Origin: Paraburkholderia panacisoli | GTDB lineage: Bacteria; Pseudomonadota; Gammaproteobacteria; Burkholderiales; Burkholderiaceae | Assembly: GCF_008369935.1 (NCBI RefSeq) | Contig: NZ_VTUZ01000048.1 | Span: 1-64,000 of the forward strand | Length of the DNA stretch: 64,000 bases | Direction of reading: 5' to 3' | Shown here: piece by piece, positions 35,242 to 42,614 of the stretch | Position numbering within the stretch: the first letter of the stretch is position 1 | Layout: the number at the start of each line of letters is the position of its first letter | Program-made: the position numbers and the translations under genes | The notes under the pieces: model-generated | Seen by the model: the letters and a program-made list of their open reading frames with translations, nothing else | Told to the model about the DNA's origin: nothing | The model's database searches: none

Positions 35242-36078
35242 ATGGACTGGCTACTGGCTTGCAAGGCGCTGATTCTGGGCGTCGTCGAAGGTTTGACGGA
35301 GTTTTTGCCGGTGTCGAGCACCGGGCATCTGATCGTCGCTGGCAGTCTGCTGAATTTCACGGACGAACACGCGAAAACCTTCGACGTCGTGATCCAGCTT
35401 GGCGCGATTCTCGCCGTGTGCTGGGAGTTCCGCCGCCGCATCGGCAGCGTGGTGGCCGGCCTGCCAAGCCGGCCGGAGGCGCGCCGCTTCACGCTGAACG
35501 TGATCATCGCGACGATTCCGGCGGTCGTGCTCGGGCTGCTGTTCGAAAAATCCATCAAGGAAGTGCTGTTTTCGCCGGTGCCGGTGGCGCTCGCGCTCGT
35601 GGTCGGCGGCCTCGTGATTCTGTGGGCGGAGGCGCGCCAGCGGGCGCGCGGCGACGCGGTGGTGCGGGTGCGCGACGTGGACGACCTGAGCGCGCTGGAT
35701 GCGCTGAAGGTGGGCCTCGCGCAGTGTTTCGCGCTGATTCCGGGTATGTCTCGCTCGGGCTCGACGATCATCGGCGGGATGCTGTTCGGGCTGGAGCGGC
35801 GCGTCGCCACGGAGTTTTCGTTTTTTCTCGCGATTCCTATCATCTTCGGCGCGACCGCTTACGAGTTGCTCAAGGACTGGCACCAGCTGTCCACCGACGC
35901 GCTCGGCAACTTCGCGATCGGCTTCGCGGCGGCCTTCGTCAGCGCTTTTATTTGCGTGCGCTGGCTGTTGCGCTACATCGCGTCGCACGACTTCACTGTG
36001 TTTGCGTGGTATCGGCTTGGCTTCGGGCTGTTGATCCTGCTGGTCGGCTATAGCGGCGCGTTGAGCTGGACCGACTGA
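35242..36078 (+). CDS. uppP: Undecaprenyl-diphosphatase
   Basis: An integral membrane phosphatase of 278 residues that dephosphorylates undecaprenyl diphosphate so the lipid carrier can be reused in cell-wall synthesis; overproduction gives bacitracin resistance, hence the older name BacA. The two active-site regions are EGLTEFLPVSSTGHL (about 16-30) and IPGMSRSGSTI (about 170-180). The ATG at 35242 fits the family N-terminus MDWLLACKALILG. A bidirectional terminator follows. Confidence 0.96.
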   Translation: MDWLLACKALILGVVEGLTEFLPVSSTGHLIVAGSLLNFTDEHAKTFDVVIQLGAILAVCWEFRRRIGSVVAGLPSRPEARRFTLNVIIATIPAVVLGLLFEKSIKEVLFSPVPVALALVVGGLVILWAEARQRARGDAVVRVRDVDDLSALDALKVGLAQCFALIPGMSRSGSTIIGGMLFGLERRVATEFSFFLAIPIIFGATAYELLKDWHQLSTDALGNFAIGFAAAFVSAFICVRWLLRYIASHDFTVFAWYRLGFGLLILLVGYSGALSWTD

Positions 36079-36104
36079 CGGCTCTCGTTGCGCCCGCGCC
36101 ATGA

Positions 36105-36132
36105 AAAAAGGTCCGCGTTTGCGGACCTTTTT
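36105..36132 (+). terminator. Bidirectional terminator between uppP and trmB
   Basis: GGTCCGC (36110-36116) pairs with GCGGACC (36121-36127) around GTTT, with six A on the left and five T on the right. It serves the convergent uppP and trmB genes. Confidence 0.88.
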
Positions 36133-36165
36133 GCTATCGGCCAGCGGGCGCCCGGTGCGCGCTTT

Positions 36166-36957
36166 TTACGCCGCGCCACGTTTGCGGAACACCAGATCCC
36201 ACACGCCGTGCCCGAGCCGCAGCCCACGGCGCTCGAACTTCGTCACCGGACGATACTCCGGGCGCGGCGCATAGTTGTCGGCGGTGTTCGCCAGCGCGGG
36301 CTCGGCGCCGAGCACTTCGAGCATCTGCTCGGCGTAGTTCTGCCAGTCGGTTGCGCAATGCAGATAGGCGCCGGGCTTCAGCCGCGACACCAGCAGCGCG
36401 ACGAACTTCGGCTGGATCAGCCGGCGCTTGTGGTGACGCGCCTTGTGCCACGGGTCGGGGAAGAAGATGTGCACGCCGTCGAGGCTGTCCGGCGCGATCA
36501 TCTGTTCGAGCACTTCGACCGCGTCGTGCTGAATGATGCGAATATTTGACAGCGAATGCTCGCTCATCAGCTTGAGCAACGCGCCCACACCGGGTTCGTG
36601 CACTTCGACGCCGAGGAAGTCGTCGCCCGGACGGTCCGACGCGATTTCCGCAGTCGTCGCGCCCATCCCGAAACCGATTTCCAATACGCGCGGCGCCACG
36701 CGGCCGAACACGGTGTCCCAGTCGGGCTGCTGCGGCGCGAAGGGCACCACGAAACGCGGGCCCAGTTCGTCCATTGCGCGGCGCTGGCCGGTCGACACGC
36801 GGCCGGCGCGCGTGACAAAGCTGCGGATGCGGCGACGGTGCAGGGCTTCCCGGGATGCTTGCTGGGGCGCGGCGTCGCCGGCGGGTTGGTCTTCGGCTCC
36901 GTTGGAGGGCGTTGGGAGTTCGTCCGGCAAGCCGGTGTCGTTTGGATCGTGGATCAT
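36166..36957 (-). CDS. trmB: tRNA (guanine-N7-)-methyltransferase
   Basis: A 263-residue SAM-dependent enzyme that forms m7G46 in tRNA. The SAM motif is VLEIGFGMGATTAE near residue 92. DGVHIFFPDPWHKARHHKRR is the catalytic and tRNA-binding signature. The ATG at 36957 (MIHDPNDTGLPDE) gives a 70-residue N-terminal extension rich in acidic and polar residues before the fold, common in this group. It is convergent with uppP. Confidence 0.95.
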   Translation of the reverse strand: MIHDPNDTGLPDELPTPSNGAEDQPAGDAAPQQASREALHRRRIRSFVTRAGRVSTGQRRAMDELGPRFVVPFAPQQPDWDTVFGRVAPRVLEIGFGMGATTAEIASDRPGDDFLGVEVHEPGVGALLKLMSEHSLSNIRIIQHDAVEVLEQMIAPDSLDGVHIFFPDPWHKARHHKRRLIQPKFVALLVSRLKPGAYLHCATDWQNYAEQMLEVLGAEPALANTADNYAPRPEYRPVTKFERRGLRLGHGVWDLVFRKRGAA

Positions 36958-37362
36958 CGTCGATGCTGCTGCTAGGGTGAGGGCTTTGCGGCTTGCGTGG
37001 TACGGCAACGCGACGGCCTGACCGCGCTGGCGCGGCGGCAGCCGCGAATCGTGCGCGCGGCAGGCAGACGCAGCTCGCTATGCCGAGCCGCCGCCGCTAC
37101 AAAAAAGCCGCCTTCATGGAGGCGGCTCGTGCTGGATTTCCGCTGAAGGCTCAGCCGGAAGGTGGAGCGGGCGTTGCAAGTGCGCGTAAGGTAGCACAAC
37201 CGAAAAGGGTGCGTCCAGACGAAGGGCGGTTGATGTGGCCGCGCAAATGGGTGTGGCGCGAGTGCGCGCGAACGCGACGGCGCTCGGGACATCTGGAAAG
37301 TGTGGATTTTTTGCAAACCGCCTGCGCGTGGTTGAACCGCGTGGTGCAGGCTGGAAAGTGTC
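36958..37362 (-). other. Intergenic region between trmB and tRNA-Gly
   Basis: About 400 bases without a supported gene. It holds a terminator on the minus strand (37101-37127) that would end transcription from the upstream tRNA-Gly. Between the tRNA and the terminator lie about 230 bases in which I see no conserved frame or structure. Confidence 0.5.
37101..37127 (-). terminator. Terminator downstream of tRNA-Gly
   Basis: On the minus strand AGCCGCCT (37127-37120) pairs with AGGCGGCT (37113-37106) around a six-base loop and is followed by six T. It is the first terminator after tRNA-Gly(CCC), about 235 bases beyond it. Confidence 0.75.
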
Positions 37363-37436
37363 TGGAGCGGGCGATGGGAATCGAACCCACGGCTCTAGCT
37401 TGGGAAGCTAGGGTATTACCATTATACGACGCCCGC
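37363..37436 (-). tRNA. tRNA-Gly (CCC)
   Basis: The minus strand from 37436 forms a 74-base tRNA: acceptor stem GCGGGCG/CGCCCGC, anticodon stem CTAGC/GCTAG with loop TTCCCAA giving CCC, T arm GGGTTCGATTCCC, discriminator T and an encoded CCA. It reads GGG codons. Confidence 0.95.
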
Positions 37437-37446
37437 AGAGCGCACA

Positions 37447-37476
37447 ATTCTACTCGGGAAAGGGTGTTCAGCGCAA
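37447..37476 (-). promoter_or_regulatory. Promoter of tRNA-Gly
   Basis: On the minus strand TTGCGC (37476-37471) and TAGAAT (37452-37447) are separated by 18 bases. The -10 lies ten bases before the tRNA 5' end, and a GC-rich stretch follows it, as expected for stable RNA genes. Confidence 0.6.
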
Positions 37477-37509
37477 ATCACACACCCTTCCCGCTCACGC
37501 ATCACGTCA

Positions 37510-38073
37510 TCAGATCACGAAGTAAGTCAGCTGAACGGCTGCGCGCGTGACCACCATCAACAGCACCTGCACGATCACGAACAGCAGAATCGGCGACAGG
37601 TCGATCCCGCCGAGTTGCGGCAACACGCGGCGCAGCGGATTCAGAAACGGCGCGGTCAGTTGATACAGAATCGGCATGGCCGGCGAGCGCGGATTGAGCC
37701 ACGACAGGAGCGCCATCAGGATCGTCATCCAGATGATCAGATTCAGCGCCCACTTGATGAGCGTCAGCACGGCGACGATCAGCAGCGTCGGCAGCAGCGT
37801 GAGCGGATCGGCGCCGGTGAGGACCACCATCAGCACCACATAGACGATCGCCGCGAGCAGCGCCGCGACGAGGCTCGCCCAGTCGATGCTGCGCGTGCTC
37901 GGCAAGATGTGGCGCAGCGGCAGCACGATCCAGTTGGTGGCTTGCAGCACGGCATTCGTCACCGGATTGTAGGGCGGCATACGCACGACCTGCAGCCAGG
38001 CGCGCAGCAGCAACGCCGCGCCGAACAGCGTGAAGACGGTATTGAGCAGAAAACGGGCGATATCGCCAAACAT
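37510..38073 (-). CDS. YggT-family membrane protein
   Basis: A 187-residue protein with two YggT repeats, each with two membrane segments. The repeat blocks are RAWLQVVRMPPYNPVTNAVLQ, split near residues 25-45, and LLSWLNPRSPAMPILYQLTAPFLNP near 122-146. The family is linked to cell division and osmotic stress in some bacteria, but the molecular role is unknown. It lies just upstream of tRNA-Gly on the same strand. Confidence 0.85.
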   Translation of the reverse strand: MFGDIARFLLNTVFTLFGAALLLRAWLQVVRMPPYNPVTNAVLQATNWIVLPLRHILPSTRSIDWASLVAALLAAIVYVVLMVVLTGADPLTLLPTLLIVAVLTLIKWALNLIIWMTILMALLSWLNPRSPAMPILYQLTAPFLNPLRRVLPQLGGIDLSPILLFVIVQVLLMVVTRAAVQLTYFVI

Positions 38074-38261
38074 CTCGTGTCCTTATGCTTCGGATGGCGG
38101 CCGCCGATCGGCCGCGGGTGCCGGCGTGGACCGATCGTGCGCGCCGGCGGTTCATTGGGATTGCATGCGCGTTTCGCGCGGTGATTCGGTGACGCGGCCT
38201 CGATCCGGATGCGATGGCTGCCTGAATGAGACGCCGCAGTTTCGCTTCCGTCTGCTCGTCA

Positions 38262-38582
38262 TCACACGGAAATCTTGATCTCGCTGATCAGAATCGTGCC
38301 GTTGCCGCCGTCGGTGTAGTTGGGGATGTCGGCCATCAGCCGCTCGGAGGCCGGTTTGAAGACCTTATAGAAATCATCCGCGCTATCGAACAGGAAGTGC
38401 CCCGCGGCGACGTACGGCGGCGGCGTTCCCGGCGGCCCGGCATTGATGCCGACATCGACCGACCAGCCCTTCAGCGACGCCCCGAACAGCTTCGCCGCCA
38501 GCGGCATGTGCGTGACGCAGTAATACTCCACGTCGAAGTGCCCGTTTTCCCGATACGGATAGAGGATGCTGACCTTGATCAT
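38262..38582 (-). CDS. EthD-domain protein
   Basis: A 106-residue protein of the dimeric alpha/beta barrel fold. It starts MIKVSILYPYRENGHFDVEYY, and YCVTHMPLAAKLFG near residue 22 is the EthD core with its conserved histidine. The family was named after an ether-degradation gene but is widespread with no common reaction. The start at 38582 gives the standard length. No neighbouring catabolic genes suggest a substrate. Confidence 0.8.
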   Translation of the reverse strand: MIKVSILYPYRENGHFDVEYYCVTHMPLAAKLFGASLKGWSVDVGINAGPPGTPPPYVAAGHFLFDSADDFYKVFKPASERLMADIPNYTDGGNGTILISEIKISV

Positions 38583-38660
38583 TGTGCGTTCTCGTCTGTT
38601 GGTCCCGATGCGCGGCGTTCGCGGATTGCGTGCGGCCGCCGGACGCCACATTATCACGGC

Positions 38661-39596
38661 TTACTTGACCCTTGCACCTGCTGCGGCCTGATTCAGCGAC
38701 CGGTTGAGGGAATCCTCGACCGTCGCGAAAATCGCTTCGAGCGCGGCGGGCGGTGTTACCCGACGTTCGGCCAGTCCGACCGCGCGCCGCGACAACAGAC
38801 CGTAGAGCGCCGCGTGATCGCCGCCGAGCCCTTCGAGCAGTGCCAACTGCTTGGCCACGACCCCCGTGTCGCCACGCGACACCGGGCCCGCGAGTGCGTT
38901 GGGCAAGCCCTTGTCACGGGCGGTTTCGATCGTGCCCGCGAGCATTGGCAGCAACGCGCGCAGCGCGTCGTCTTCGGCGAAACCGAGCGTGCGCCATAGC
39001 GCGACGCATTCGGCGAGGCTGCACAGCGCGAAGCTGGCCGCATAGTGCGCGGCGGCGTGATAGAGCATGCGGCCGCCCGCCGGAATCGACAGAGGATGGC
39101 AGCGCAACGCGACGGCCAGCGCCGTCAGCGTGTCCTTCAACGCGCCGTCGGCCTCGATCGTCACCGAGCAGCCGGCGATCCGCTCGAGGTCGGCGAGCTC
39201 TCCGCTAAAGAGGTACAGTGGATGAAAACCGCCGATCGATGCCCCCTGGTCGCGCGCCGGGGCCAGCAGCTCGACCGGCGAAGCGCCGCTGCAATGCACG
39301 AGCGCCTTGCCGTGCCGGCTGGCGGCGTCCGGGCCGAACCGCAGTGTGTGCGCTGACGTACCGATGCTGTCATCAGGAACCGCTAAAAACACGATGTCGG
39401 CGGCGTCGACGACCTGCTGCGGCTGGTCAGATGCCACGCAATGCTCGATTTGACTGGCAAGCCGGCCGGCCGAGGCCGACGAACGGCTCGCCACCGCCGT
39501 GACCGGGTAGCCGGCGCGTGAAAAGCTCAGCGCGAGACAACGCGCGAGTCGGCCCGCACCAATAAAGCCAAGGCGCGGCAAAGGGAACTGGGACAT
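38661..39596 (-). CDS. Rossmann-fold DUF2520 protein
   Basis: A 311-residue protein. An N-terminal NAD(P)-binding domain with LGFIGAGRLARCLA near residue 9 is followed by a C-terminal DUF2520 helical domain (GGRMLYHAAAHYAASFAL near 178). It resembles pyrroline-5-carboxylate reductase and 6-phosphogluconate dehydrogenase folds; the substrate is unknown. GGAG lies upstream of the ATG at 39596. The reading frame is open another 139 codons upstream without a ribosome site, so a longer start is unlikely. Confidence 0.8.
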   Translation of the reverse strand: MSQFPLPRLGFIGAGRLARCLALSFSRAGYPVTAVASRSSASAGRLASQIEHCVASDQPQQVVDAADIVFLAVPDDSIGTSAHTLRFGPDAASRHGKALVHCSGASPVELLAPARDQGASIGGFHPLYLFSGELADLERIAGCSVTIEADGALKDTLTALAVALRCHPLSIPAGGRMLYHAAAHYAASFALCSLAECVALWRTLGFAEDDALRALLPMLAGTIETARDKGLPNALAGPVSRGDTGVVAKQLALLEGLGGDHAALYGLLSRRAVGLAERRVTPPAALEAIFATVEDSLNRSLNQAAAGARVK

Positions 39597-39836
39597 GATT
39601 GCCTGCTCCGGACGGAACATTTGAACGGGAAAGCAGAAGTATCGCGCATTCGGTGTCGGCGGCGTGATCCGGCTCGATTTTCCTGAGAACAGTTTGCGCC
39701 CGATATGGCGCATGCAGCCGGACATGCGGCGGCGCGTCGCCCGCAAGGTCAAAAGCTGCTCACAATCGGTCAAGACTCGTTTGGCAGTGGCTGTTTCTGG
39801 GTACTTCGTTACGCAGTCAGATTCGGGAGGTTCACG

Positions 39837-39998
39837 ATGAGTATTTTTTCTTACCGAAAACATTTGCGGTTCCTGACACACGCACAGCGCCGCCGCTGGT
39901 GGGACCAGAAGAAACGCCTGACTCCGCGCGTTCGCATTAGCGGCGCGTACGTTCCGCCCAGCGTGTCGCGCGAATTTGCGTACGTGAAAGTCGGCTGA
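39837..39998 (+). CDS. Small basic protein of unknown function (53 residues)
   Basis: A 53-residue frame starting at ATG 39837 with GGGAGG six bases upstream, one of the best ribosome sites in the window. A strong terminator follows 25 bases after its stop. The protein is basic and aromatic (FSYRKHLRFLTHAQRRRWWDQ), then turns to PPSVSREFAYVKVG at the C-terminus. No signal peptide or membrane segment is visible. I do not recognise a family. Expression is likely from the flanking signals. Confidence 0.7.
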   Translation: MSIFSYRKHLRFLTHAQRRRWWDQKKRLTPRVRISGAYVPPSVSREFAYVKVG

Positions 39999-40022
39999 AT
40001 CGGCTGCGTTCACTGGTGAGAG

Positions 40023-40050
40023 ATGCCCGGCGATTCGCCGGGCATTTTTT
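40023..40050 (+). terminator. Terminator after the 53-residue gene
   Basis: TGCCCGGCG (40024-40032) pairs with CGCCGGGCA (40036-40044) around ATT and is followed by six T. Confidence 0.9.
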
Positions 40051-40393
40051 ATGGGCGGCTCGGTTGGGTTGTCAGCGCAACTGCCTTGTCAGTATTGAAG
40101 CTAATTTGTAATCAAAGATTACCGAAACGCGAAGCAAGAAATTCCACGCGCCGCACAAACCGGCGCTCGACGCGTTTCGACTCCGCCCAAACCCTTGTTC
40201 TTCAGTTCAAAACGCCGCCGCGGCGCGACCGGACGCGCTCGCGCGAAGGGGGGCTGAATGGCGGCCTATTGCCGCGCATTGCAATTTGCAACAAATGCGA
40301 ACAGATATGCCCGGCCTTTTTCGATACATTGATTAAAGAGCATGCAAGGCATGCGCAGTCGGCGTCCTTGATAGGTCGCGCTAGGAGAATAAA
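40051..40393 (+). other. Intergenic region
   Basis: About 340 bases without a gene. It holds GCATGC-AAG-GCATGC (40340-40354) close to the next gene and AT-rich stretches near 40110 and 40310, but no promoter was clear enough to call. Confidence 0.4.
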
Positions 40394-40699
40394 GTGAAAA
40401 AGATCGTTCCGTTTGTCGTTGCTGCACTCGGCTTGGGACTCGCCGGGGTGGCAGAGGCACATGTTTCCGTCGGTATCGGCATCGGGGTTCCGGTCGCGCC
40501 AGCTTATCCGGTATATGCGGCGCCGCCGCCGGTCTATTACGCACCGCAGCCGGTTTATGCGCCGCCTGTCGTGTACGCGCCGCCTGTGGTAGTGGGTGGC
40601 TATTACGGCTACGGCCGTCCGTATCCGTATTATCGTCACGGCTATTACCGCGGCTATTACGGTCATGGTTATTACGGTCACGGTTATTACCGCCGCTAA
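40394..40699 (+). CDS. Exported Pro/Tyr/Gly-rich protein
   Basis: A 101-residue protein starting at GTG 40394 with TAGGAG seven bases upstream. An N-terminal signal peptide (KKIVPFVVAALGLGLAGVAEA, cleavage near residue 22) precedes a Val/Pro/Tyr-rich middle (PAYPVYAAPPPVYYAP) and a C-terminal tail of GYY and HGYY repeats. The mature part is low complexity. It is probably periplasmic or surface-associated; such proteins are common in Burkholderia with no known role. Confidence 0.75.
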   Translation: MKKIVPFVVAALGLGLAGVAEAHVSVGIGIGVPVAPAYPVYAAPPPVYYAPQPVYAPPVVYAPPVVVGGYYGYGRPYPYYRHGYYRGYYGHGYYGHGYYRR

Positions 40700-40871
40700 T
40701 CCCGGCAGTCAAAGCGTGATCGCCCGCGGCGTAACGCCGGCATGATTGCCGGGTTACGCCGTTTTTGTTTCCACGTTTGTTTTCATTCCTGCGCCCACAT
40801 GCGCGGCGTTCCAAAGCATGGACGAAGCTGGGAGAATGGCTGTCTAGCCACCGCTCAGGAGAGTTTCGCCG

Positions 40872-41837
40872 ATGCAAGCGCTTCCCGCTCCCACTTTCGA
40901 CGACGTACTCGACGCCGCAGCGCGTCTCGAAGGCGTCGCCCACCGTACCCCCGTGCTGACCTCGAGCACATTCGACGAGCGCACGGGCGCGTCGGTCTTT
41001 TTCAAGTGTGAAAATTTCCAGCGCATGGGGGCGTTCAAGTTTCGCGGCGCCTATAACGCGATTTCACACTTCGACGCGGTGCAGCGCAAAGCGGGCGTGC
41101 TGACGTATTCGTCGGGCAATCATGCGCAGGCCATCGCGCTGTCGGCGCGCCTTGCCGGCATCCACGCGACGATCATCATGCCGCATGACGCCCCCGCGGC
41201 CAAAGTCGCGGCGACCAAGGGGTATGGCGGAGAAGTGATCACCTACGATCGCTATACCGAGAACCGCGAAGAGATCGGCCGGCGGCTTGCGCAAGAGCGC
41301 GGCATGACGCTGATTCCGCCGTACGACCATCCGCACGTGATCGCCGGGCAGGGCACCGCGGTGAAAGAGTTGATCGACGAAACCGGTCCGCTCGACACGC
41401 TCGTCGTGTGCCTGGGCGGCGGCGGATTGCTCGGCGGCAGCGCGTTGTCGGCGGCGGAATTGAGCCCGGCGTGCACGGTGATCGGCGTGGAGCCGGAAGC
41501 CGGCAACGACGGCCAGCAATCGCTCGCGCGCGGCGAGATCGTGCATATCGACACGCCGCGCACGATCGCTGACGGCGCGGCCTCCACGCATCTCGGCGAT
41601 TACACGTTCGCGATCATCCGCGAGCGGGTGGCGCGGATCGAGACCGTCAACGACGAACAGTTGATCGACACGATGCGCTTTTTCGCGCAGCGCATGAAAA
41701 TGGTGGTCGAGCCGACGGGTTGTCTCGCGGCGGCGGCGGTGCTCAACGGCATCGTGCCAGTGAGGGGCAAGCGGGTCGGCGTGGTGGTGAGCGGCGGCAA
41801 CGTCGATCTGCCCAAGCTCGCACAGTATCTCGCCTGA
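40872..41837 (+). CDS. PLP-dependent threonine/hydroxyaspartate ammonia-lyase or racemase
   Basis: A 321-residue fold-type II PLP enzyme. The PLP lysine is Lys56 in GAFKFRGAYNA, SSGNHAQAIALSARL holds the substrate serine, and the glycine-rich phosphate loop is GGGGLLGG near 182. It lacks the C-terminal regulatory domain of biosynthetic IlvA, so it resembles catabolic threonine dehydratase, threo-3-hydroxyaspartate dehydratase and serine racemase, which cannot be told apart by motif. AGGAG lies ten bases upstream. A terminator follows. Confidence 0.85.
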   Translation: MQALPAPTFDDVLDAAARLEGVAHRTPVLTSSTFDERTGASVFFKCENFQRMGAFKFRGAYNAISHFDAVQRKAGVLTYSSGNHAQAIALSARLAGIHATIIMPHDAPAAKVAATKGYGGEVITYDRYTENREEIGRRLAQERGMTLIPPYDHPHVIAGQGTAVKELIDETGPLDTLVVCLGGGGLLGGSALSAAELSPACTVIGVEPEAGNDGQQSLARGEIVHIDTPRTIADGAASTHLGDYTFAIIRERVARIETVNDEQLIDTMRFFAQRMKMVVEPTGCLAAAAVLNGIVPVRGKRVGVVVSGGNVDLPKLAQYLA

Positions 41838-41862
41838 GCGAACGGCGCGAACCCGATTGGAG

Positions 41863-41893
41863 AAAACGGCTTGCTCACGCAAGCCGTTTTTTT
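41863..41893 (+). terminator. Bidirectional terminator
   Basis: ACGGCTTG (41866-41873) pairs with CAAGCCGT (41880-41887) around a six-base loop, with A residues before and seven T after. It separates the convergent ammonia-lyase and LysE genes. Confidence 0.88.
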
Positions 41894-41894
41894 A

Positions 41895-42530
41895 TCAGCT
41901 CGCCATCTGCGAGGTCTGCACGATCAGATCGCGATACCCGTTGACGATCACGCTATACGAGAAGTACGCAAACAGCAGCGCGGATAACACGTGGCAGGCG
42001 CGCAGCAAACCAGCGCCCGCGCGCTTGCGCCCGTGACTGCCGAGTCCGCAGATAAAGATGGTCCAGCACAGACCGCCGAGAAAAAATCCGCCGAGGAACA
42101 CCAGCGCGGTTGTCGGGCTGGTGGCCCCCGCTTTCGCGATCAACGCGCCACCGACGGCCGCGAACCATAAAATCGCCGACGGCGACGACACGGCCAGCAG
42201 CACGCCACGCAAAAAACCGCGCCACGGCGACAGATGCGGCGCATCGGCGCCGCCTCCGCCTGCCACCGCCGGCGCGGCTGCCGGGAACATCGCTTCGCGC
42301 GCCATCTTCCAGGTCAGGAACAGCAGGATCGCCGCGCCGCCGATCCACACCACCCAGCGCACCGATTCGAACTGCAGCAGCGCGGCCATGCCCGCGAGCG
42401 CGAGCGCCGCGTAGATCAGATCACCGATGCAGGATCCGAGGCCGAGCCAGAAGCCCGGCTTGAAACCATGCGACAGCGTCAGCGAAATTATCGCGACGTT
42501 TACGAGACCGATGTCCAGGCACAGCGACAA
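41895..42530 (-). CDS. LysE-family amino acid exporter with apparent 5' frameshift
   Basis: A membrane exporter of the LysE/RhtB family, about six segments. As read it starts only at a TTG (42530), at SLCLDIGLVNVAIISL, with no ribosome site. An upstream frame starting MHAFSMMSDGFF (ATG at 42573 or 42558) would join it perfectly if the run of eight A at 42537-42544 were seven, giving GFFLSLSLCLDIGL. The sequence therefore carries a one-base homopolymer frameshift: a sequencing error, a phase-variable tract or an inactivating mutation. LYAALALAGMAALLQF-like segments and the C-terminal half are intact. It lies downstream of ubiD on the same strand. Confidence 0.75.
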   Translation of the reverse strand: MSLCLDIGLVNVAIISLTLSHGFKPGFWLGLGSCIGDLIYAALALAGMAALLQFESVRWVVWIGGAAILLFLTWKMAREAMFPAAAPAVAGGGGADAPHLSPWRGFLRGVLLAVSSPSAILWFAAVGGALIAKAGATSPTTALVFLGGFFLGGLCWTIFICGLGSHGRKRAGAGLLRACHVLSALLFAYFSYSVIVNGYRDLIVQTSQMAS

Positions 42531-42614
42531 CGACAGAAAAAAAACCGTCCGACATCATTGAAAAGGCGTGCATCCGTGCAACTGCTCCATCTGTTTTTGT
42601 TGTTACGGCTCGCC

